DNA of 64,000 nt from Paenibacillus sp. FSL R5-0345. Its GTDB lineage: Bacteria > Bacillota > Bacilli > Paenibacillales > Paenibacillaceae. Positions 59,028 through 64,000 of this stretch are shown in pieces (the first letter of the stretch is position 1; every line of letters begins with the position of its first letter). The notes beneath the pieces were generated by a model that had not been told where the DNA came from, did not search any database, and saw nothing but the letters and a program-made list of their open reading frames with translations. The position numbers and the translations under genes were made by a program. The stretch lies in NCBI RefSeq assembly GCF_000758585.1, contig NZ_CP009281.1, positions 2,728,001-2,792,000 of the forward strand, given 5' to 3'.

Positions 59028-60098
59028 TTATACTAGATAAAAGGAGACGCCCAGAATGAGGTAGACCGTTAACAGTAAGAGACCCTCATACCAGTTGGTC
59101 GAACCATCCTGAGTTATCGATTTGGCAATGAATACGGCGACACCAATGGCGACAATTTCGATCGTTGTAAACACAATATCCATAGTATCACCCATGAAAT
59201 AACTGGCGAAGATAAGTACAGGTGCAACGAATAGTGCTATTTGAAGACTGCTACCGACAGCTATTTCTACTGCTGCACCGATTTTGTTCTTCATGGCCAG
59301 CATAATGGCTGCGCTATGTTCTGCGGCATTACCGATGATTGCCACTAGAAAGGCACCTACAAACAGTTCGCTAAATCCAAAGCGCTCAGTTAATGTTTCT
59401 AGCGTTCCTACCAGCCACTCACTAACAAAGGCTACCATCACGGTTGCAACCAGCAGATATAGGATGGATCTGTTTCTAGACCAAGCAGGCGCATGTTCAG
59501 TTGCTGATTCATCCTTACCGGCTTCTGTAACGTCCTCTAAATGTTTCTTGTGCGTTATCATGGAGAAGATTAGCCAAGCCATGTAAGAGGCGATGAGCAG
59601 CCCGGCAACGATTAAACTGAGTACGTCTGTATCTTTTTCAGTTATGGAATGAGTATTGAAGAACATAGCCGGAACAAATAAGGCGATAACCGCTACGATC
59701 ATTAGGGAACCGTTCATACCAGCAAGGGTTACGTTGAAATTCTGCACTTTGAACTTCATACCGCCAGCGAAAATACTTAAACCTAGGACGAGCAGCAAAT
59801 TGCCTATAATGGAACCGGTAAGACTGGCTTTTACCATGTCGAACAGTCCTTCCTTAACCAGGAAAAAGGCAATGATTAGCTCTGCGGCATTACCGAAGGT
59901 AGCGTTTAGGAAGCCGCCTAACCGTTGTCCGGCATAATGAGCCACACTTTCTGTGGCGCGGCCCAGAAAGCCAGCCACAAACACAACGGCTACTGCAGAG
60001 AGAACGAACTGAAGCGTGTGGTCCCAATCTGCATAATGTCCTATGGCACTAAGGATAAAGGTGATAGCCAGCAAAGCTGGTGAAATCCATTTTTTCAA
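59028..60098 (-). CDS. Calcium/proton exchanger (CAX family)
   Basis: The protein has about 11 membrane segments and two GNAAE signatures, ATFGNAAELIIAF (about 70) and AIIGNAAEHSAAIM (about 258), the cation-binding repeats of CAX exchangers such as ChaA/YfkE. It exports Ca2+ in exchange for H+. A GTG at 60110 gives 360 residues, but GGAG overlaps it. The TTG at 60098, 11 bases from GGAG, is the likelier start (356 residues). Confidence 0.92.
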   Translation of the reverse strand: MKKWISPALLAITFILSAIGHYADWDHTLQFVLSAVAVVFVAGFLGRATESVAHYAGQRLGGFLNATFGNAAELIIAFFLVKEGLFDMVKASLTGSIIGNLLLVLGLSIFAGGMKFKVQNFNVTLAGMNGSLMIVAVIALFVPAMFFNTHSITEKDTDVLSLIVAGLLIASYMAWLIFSMITHKKHLEDVTEAGKDESATEHAPAWSRNRSILYLLVATVMVAFVSEWLVGTLETLTERFGFSELFVGAFLVAIIGNAAEHSAAIMLAMKNKIGAAVEIAVGSSLQIALFVAPVLIFASYFMGDTMDIVFTTIEIVAIGVAVFIAKSITQDGSTNWYEGLLLLTVYLILGVSFYLV

Positions 60099-60252
60099 TG
60101 TAAAGTACACTCCAATCTATGTATTCAGGATCAATTCATAATCAATATACCCAAATTATTCCTAAGTGTAAACGAGAAAGCGAGAAACTGATTTGCTTTT
60201 TAGCCTGTTTAGGAATTACAATAATTGATAATGAGTTAAGGGGGGATATGGC

Positions 60253-60618
60253 ATGGCAGAACAACTTCAATTGGAAATGGGAAATATACGAATTTCAAAT
60301 GACGTCGTCTCGAAAATTGCCGGATTGGCTGCCTTGGAGACTCCAGGTATTGCAGCCATGTCAGGTGGCCTATCAGAGGGCTGGGCGAAGCGTCTTAGTG
60401 GTAAGAACGTCCAAAAGGGCGTTACCGTTGAAGTGGGACAGCTAGAAGCAGCAGTAGACCTGCGTATTATAGTTCTCTATGAAACTCCGATACATGAAGT
60501 GTGCCGGATGCTTCAACAGAACGTACGCGAAGCTGTGGAGAGCATGACTGGACTTCATATTGTTGAAGTGAATGTCAAAGTTGAAGGCGTAGCCTTTAAG
60601 AACGATGAAATTGCTTAA
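60253..60618 (+). CDS. Asp23/Gls24 family envelope stress protein
   Basis: The 121-residue protein shows the Asp23 pattern: IRISNDVVSKIAGLAALETPGIAAMSGGL, then KGVTVEVGQLEAAVDLRIIVLYETPIHEVCRMLQQNVREAVESMTGL, ending VNVKVEGVAF. Members coat the inner face of the membrane in Firmicutes and may link to alkaline or envelope stress. GGGGGGATA precedes the ATG. It ends in a strong terminator. Confidence 0.93.
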   Translation: MAEQLQLEMGNIRISNDVVSKIAGLAALETPGIAAMSGGLSEGWAKRLSGKNVQKGVTVEVGQLEAAVDLRIIVLYETPIHEVCRMLQQNVREAVESMTGLHIVEVNVKVEGVAFKNDEIA

Positions 60619-60637
60619 TGCAAAAAAGCTTGTACAC

Positions 60638-60677
60638 AAAAAAGCAGTCCAAGATATTTAACTTGGACTGCTTTTTT
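60638..60677. terminator. Bidirectional terminator between Asp23 and ftsW
   Basis: A perfect 16-base stem AAAAAAGCAGTCCAAG (60638-60653) with CTTGGACTGCTTTTTT (60662-60677). Confidence 0.92.
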
Positions 60678-60708
60678 ATATATTCCATCACATCCGGATT
60701 TATGAATC

Positions 60709-61953
60709 TCACCGGGAACGAACTTGTCTAACTGTAGTTACAGATTTCGTTACTTCCTCTTTAGCTGGAAGATTAGTTTCTCTGGAAATACTCAGGATAA
60801 TTCCCATGGACAGCATGCTCACGAGAAGTGAAGAGCCGCCATAGCTGATAAATGGTAAAGTTACTCCGGTAAGCGGAATCGTCTTCGTTACACCGCCAAT
60901 ATTGACAAAGGCCTGAATGGCTATGAGACCCATAATCCCAATGCCGACAAGTGTGCCAAAGGGGTCTTTGCACCTTAATGAGATTAAAATCCCTCGCCAG
61001 ATAAAATACAGGTATAACATCAGAAATAATGCTGTGCCTACAAAGCCGAACTCTTCACCAATCACGGGGAAAATAAAGTCCGTATACGGGTATTTAAGAT
61101 AATCCAGCTTTTGAATGCTTTTGCCAAACCCAGAGCCGCTGACTCCACCTTGTCCGAGAGCGGTCAAAGACTGAATAATATTATACCCTTCACCCTCAGC
61201 ATCCTGATAGGGATCTATGAAAGCTTGAATACGACCTTTTCTGTAGTCCTGATTGGCGGCTACTTTGTCAGTTGCAGGGGAAAGGGAATCAATCGCTGCC
61301 TTAGCCCCCATAACAATTCCTACTCCGAGCACCAAGAGTGCAATAGAGCCTAGGATATGCTTCATGCTGGCACCGCCTGCATAAATGACAAGTCCACTGG
61401 TAGCTACTAGAATAAGGCATGAGCCCAAATCTGGCTGCATCATAATAAGTCCGGCAACGATACCCACAATGACCATTACAGGGATATATCCTGTGCGGAA
61501 ATCTCTAAACCGTTCACCTTTTTTGGTAATCAGCGCGGAGAGATACAGGATAATCGATATTTTGGCTAGTTCGGTAGGCTGGATCCCTAGCTTCCCGATA
61601 CTTAACCAGCTCTTGGCGCCATTGATTCTTTCAGAGAAGGCTACAATTAGCAGGAGAATAACGGTGATGATGAAGATAGGGACATACCACTTCTTGAATT
61701 TACTGTAGGGAATATTCATGGCTGTAAACATAACAACAATTCCAAGTACGATCCAGATCATTTGGCGTTTCATGAAATATAGAGGGTCATTACCGAACTT
61801 CGAGCTCGCTAAAGTCAAACTGGAGCTAGCACTGAAGACCATGACTAGACCGAAACCCACAAGTAGTAGTGTTAAGATAAGTAGTTGGAAATCGGGTGTT
61901 CCTCTTTTGGGCAGGCTGACATTTTGTTTCGTCTTTCCCTTTCTGTTACTCAA
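60709..61953 (-). CDS. ftsW: Cell division peptidoglycan polymerase FtsW
   Basis: The 414-residue SEDS protein has ten membrane segments, INGAKSWLSIGKLGIQPTELAKISIILYLS (catalytic and lipid-binding part), QPDLGSCLILVATSG and the C-terminal LPFISYGGSSLL motif. It polymerises glycan strands at the division septum. The start appears to be a TTG overlapping the stop of the YugN-like gene (TTGA), with GGAGG only one base away, an unusually tight arrangement that suggests translational coupling. Confidence 0.95.
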   Translation of the reverse strand: MSNRKGKTKQNVSLPKRGTPDFQLLILTLLLVGFGLVMVFSASSSLTLASSKFGNDPLYFMKRQMIWIVLGIVVMFTAMNIPYSKFKKWYVPIFIITVILLLIVAFSERINGAKSWLSIGKLGIQPTELAKISIILYLSALITKKGERFRDFRTGYIPVMVIVGIVAGLIMMQPDLGSCLILVATSGLVIYAGGASMKHILGSIALLVLGVGIVMGAKAAIDSLSPATDKVAANQDYRKGRIQAFIDPYQDAEGEGYNIIQSLTALGQGGVSGSGFGKSIQKLDYLKYPYTDFIFPVIGEEFGFVGTALFLMLYLYFIWRGILISLRCKDPFGTLVGIGIMGLIAIQAFVNIGGVTKTIPLTGVTLPFISYGGSSLLVSMLSMGIILSISRETNLPAKEEVTKSVTTVRQVRSR

Positions 61954-62306
61954 GCCTCCAACAGCTGCTTTAATTCGAGAATCCGAGTAGCAGCAGTGTC
62001 CAATACTGGTTTAGGGACCGGAGAGTCATACTCCAGACCATGGGGGAATGTTGCTTTCCCTAAGTATACGGCTTCAATTGCAAGTACGGCATCAGCCTTC
62101 TCTAGCTTCCCCTCGATTGCGCGAGTGTTGATGCGTAGAAAGTATTCGCCACCATCCTGTGGGTCTTCAATTTTGCAGTCGTAAGTGGCACGATAGTATT
62201 CCCATTGCCAGCGGATAAAGCCAGCCTTTGTAGCACTCTCGTCCAGATAGAGAAGATCACTCTTCAATCCTACGAGGCCCGTGTTCTCAAAAATCATAGC
62301 ACGCAT
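61950..62306 (-). CDS. YugN-like family protein
   Basis: The 118-residue protein has GLKSDLLYLDESATKAGFIRWQWEYYRATYDCKIED, the pattern of the YugN-like family of small Bacillus proteins of unknown function. It ends at a TGA overlapping the TTG start of ftsW. AAGGGGGAT precedes two close ATG codons (62306 and 62297); the second gives the better spacing. Its link with ftsW is positional. Confidence 0.8.
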   Translation of the reverse strand: MRAMIFENTGLVGLKSDLLYLDESATKAGFIRWQWEYYRATYDCKIEDPQDGGEYFLRINTRAIEGKLEKADAVLAIEAVYLGKATFPHGLEYDSPVPKPVLDTAATRILELKQLLEA

Positions 62307-62536
62307 ATCCCCCTTATGAAGTATAATGATGAATTCATGATCCGTTTGCTGATGTTCTACCTCATGATAGTATGTTTCTAAACGTTGTGCAAGAGTAGGT
62401 ACCTCCTAACGATACCCAGTTTTTTGCGTTTCTGCTACAATAAAAGAATTATAGACGTGTGATGCTAGATCAAAGTGAACAGGACTGCTGTCGCATGCTA
62501 TTGATGCGGGTTTATGAAGAAGGGGATGGAAAACGT

Positions 62537-63718
62537 ATGAAGAGCTTAGCGGTTGATTCGCTCATGCCGGAGATCGTGGAATGGAGACGCCATTTACACC
62601 GTCATCCGGAGTTGTCTTTTCATGAAAAGGAAACATCGGCATTTATAGCAAACAAGTTAGCAGAATTCGGTATTGAAGTTAGAAGAAGCACATCAGGGTA
62701 TGGTGTAACAGGTATATTGCGAGGACAACGGCCGGGGAAAACGGTAGTCCTTCGCGCGGATATGGATGCACTACCTATTAAAGAGGAAAACAAGAATGAC
62801 TACGTTTCGCAAAATGAAGGGGTTATGCATGCCTGTGGGCATGATGGACATACTTCAATCCTACTGGGTGTAGCCTCTTACTATAGCAGCCGCCTTGATG
62901 AGATCGAAGGGGAGCTGCGTTTTCTTTTTCAACCTGCGGAGGAAGTCTGTCCTGGCGGTGCACAGGGGATGATTGCTGAAGGCGTATTGGAAGGGGCGGA
63001 TGCAATATATGGTCTACATTTGTGGACCCCGCTGCCAATGGGAACTGTCGGCAGTGCACCAGGACCGCTTATGGCATCTGCGGATGAATTTTTTATTGAT
63101 ATCATCGGTAAAGGTGGTCACGGCGGCATGCCTAACCGCACGATTGACAGCATTGTGGCAGGGGCGGCACTTGTGACTCAGCTCCAGAGCATCGTAAGCC
63201 GCTCTGTGAACCCGCTGGAGCCCGCTGTTCTCAGTGTAGGAACCATTCAAGGGGGATTCGCCCAGAATGTCATTGCTGAGCATTGCCGGATTACAGGAAC
63301 CGTGCGGGCATTCGACGAGGAGACCCGCCATCTGATCCGCAGCAGGATCGAAGAAATGACAGTTTCAATTGCTGGTGCATACGGTGCAGAAGCTAAGATA
63401 GACTATGTCATGGGTTATCCACCACTCGTAAATCATGAAGGTGAATACCAGCGTTTTTCTGAGGTGGCACCAGGAGCATTTGGGGAGCCCGTTCAGGTGA
63501 TTGTGATGGAAAAGCTGATGCCAGCCGAGGATTTTGCCTATTATGTTAAAGAGATTCCTGGCTGCTTTATGTTCGTAGGTGCTGGGAATCCAGATAAAGA
63601 TGCAGTCTACCCGCATCATCATAGTAAATTTGATTTTGACGAAGATGCTATGCTGCATGGGATGAAATTGTTGATCGCTATGGCTAATTCCTGTTTGGAA
63701 GAGAAGATAATCGTATAA
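62537..63718 (+). CDS. M20-family amidohydrolase
   Basis: The 393-residue protein has HRHPELSFHEKET, VLRADMDALPI with the metal Asp, MHACGHDGHTS and QPAEEV, and HHSKFDFDEDA near the end: the signature of amidohydrolases of the HipO/AmaA/YhaA type. They remove acyl groups from amino acids; the substrate is unknown. GAAGGGGATGG precedes ATG 62537. The longer frame from 62459 has no site. Confidence 0.93.
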   Translation: MKSLAVDSLMPEIVEWRRHLHRHPELSFHEKETSAFIANKLAEFGIEVRRSTSGYGVTGILRGQRPGKTVVLRADMDALPIKEENKNDYVSQNEGVMHACGHDGHTSILLGVASYYSSRLDEIEGELRFLFQPAEEVCPGGAQGMIAEGVLEGADAIYGLHLWTPLPMGTVGSAPGPLMASADEFFIDIIGKGGHGGMPNRTIDSIVAGAALVTQLQSIVSRSVNPLEPAVLSVGTIQGGFAQNVIAEHCRITGTVRAFDEETRHLIRSRIEEMTVSIAGAYGAEAKIDYVMGYPPLVNHEGEYQRFSEVAPGAFGEPVQVIVMEKLMPAEDFAYYVKEIPGCFMFVGAGNPDKDAVYPHHHSKFDFDEDAMLHGMKLLIAMANSCLEEKIIV

Positions 63719-63780
63719 TTTCGTTTCATAGAGGAGAACCTATTCCATAACATGGAGATCATGATTAGGAGGGTTCGTTC

Positions 63781-64000
63781 TTGAAGACAGTGAAAGAAGT
63801 TATGACGATGGAGCCTGTAACAGTCACATTACAGGATAATGTGTATGAAGTCGCTGTTAAGATGAGAGACAATGACACCGGATTTATTCCTGTAATCAAT
63901 AATGAAGTAGATAAGACTCTGCTCGGAGTAATTACAGATCGTGATCTTGTGATTAGAGGTTATGCGGCTAAGCACCCTGGATCAACTTCTGTAGAAAAGG
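63781..64000 (+). CDS. CBS-domain protein (partial at the right edge)
   Basis: A TTG at 63781 follows AGGAGGG at seven bases and opens a frame to the window end. The visible 73 residues form the first part of a CBS pair: VKEVMTMEPVTVTLQDNVYEVAVKMRDNDTGFIPVINNE and LLGVITDRDLVIRGYAAKHP. CBS pairs bind adenosine nucleotides and regulate other domains or proteins. The rest lies outside the window. Confidence 0.9.
   Translation, partial: MKTVKEVMTMEPVTVTLQDNVYEVAVKMRDNDTGFIPVINNEVDKTLLGVITDRDLVIRGYAAKHPGSTSVEK

Noticed and set aside
1..64000. CRISPR arrays, insertion sequences, secondary-metabolite clusters, toxin-antitoxin pairs
   Set aside because: I looked for spaced direct repeats, transposase motifs, large synthases and paired small genes and found none that I could support.

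Overview
The window looks like chromosome from a low-to-moderate GC, spore-forming Firmicute of the Paenibacillus type. This is inferred from the gene repertoire (ccpA, acuA/acsA, ylaN, ftsW, copper-amine-oxidase-N secreted proteins, YugN, DUF1292), the strong AGGAGG-type ribosome binding sites, the frequent TTG and GTG starts, and Bacillus-type LexA, Fur and cre sites. No database search was possible. Functions rest on recognised motifs and remembered family members.

Layout. 0-5 kb: a split ThrE-type exporter (partial at the left edge), a truncated arsenite-pump gene whose frame runs into the antisense of an SOS Y-family polymerase gene (uvrX) with a LexA box, a YitT membrane protein and an AraC regulator. 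5-11.5 kb: carbohydrate use, with a GH127 beta-L-arabinofuranosidase divergent from the AraC gene, then a GH94 cellobiose-phosphorylase-type enzyme and its LacI regulator, both preceded by a shared palindromic operator. 11.6-14.4 kb: an iron unit of a Fur-box-controlled siderophore-binding lipoprotein and an AraC regulator whose C-terminal half is a copy of the same binding fold. 14.4-18.2 kb: small membrane and stress genes.

18.5-22.0 kb is the clearest accessory region. A tRNA-Val(GAC) gene lies at one end and a 43-bp near-perfect copy of its 3' half at the other. Between them are an excisionase-like gene, broken ArpU-like and other phage-like genes, and two intact cargo genes (HIT, GNAT). 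I read this as the decayed remnant of an element that integrated at the tRNA. No integrase gene is visible.

22-36.8 kb is housekeeping and surface functions: secreted copper-amine-oxidase-N proteins, an M50 protease, GNAT, MBL hydrolase, arginine/lysine decarboxylase, an MFS pump, 6-phosphogluconate dehydrogenase, shikimate kinase, rhodanese, EPSP synthase and a CoA-binding protein. 37.6-41.8 kb holds an unusual inverted/direct repeat and a PTS operon (IICBA plus enzyme I) without an HPr gene. 41.8-49.7 kb holds an ECF sigma/anti-sigma pair, a PfpI-like protein, ccpA, mtnN, and acuA divergent from acsA with a cre site between them, which places CcpA beside a likely target. 49.8-64 kb holds PBP1, rpsD with an S4 leader, a GAF-GGDEF diguanylate cyclase, an M29 aminopeptidase, an HPr-like protein lacking the catalytic histidine, ylaN, a Ca2+/H+ exchanger, an Asp23 protein, ftsW with a YugN gene, an M20 amidohydrolase and a CBS-domain gene cut by the right edge.

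The most interesting items are the tRNA-bounded relic, the regulator/binding-protein domain sharing in the iron unit, the truncated HPr-like protein in a genome segment whose PTS operon has no ptsH, the three-copy GATTGCACTTTGTACAAT repeat, and an EPSP synthase with altered residues in its substrate-binding loop. I see no CRISPR array, complete prophage or insertion sequence.
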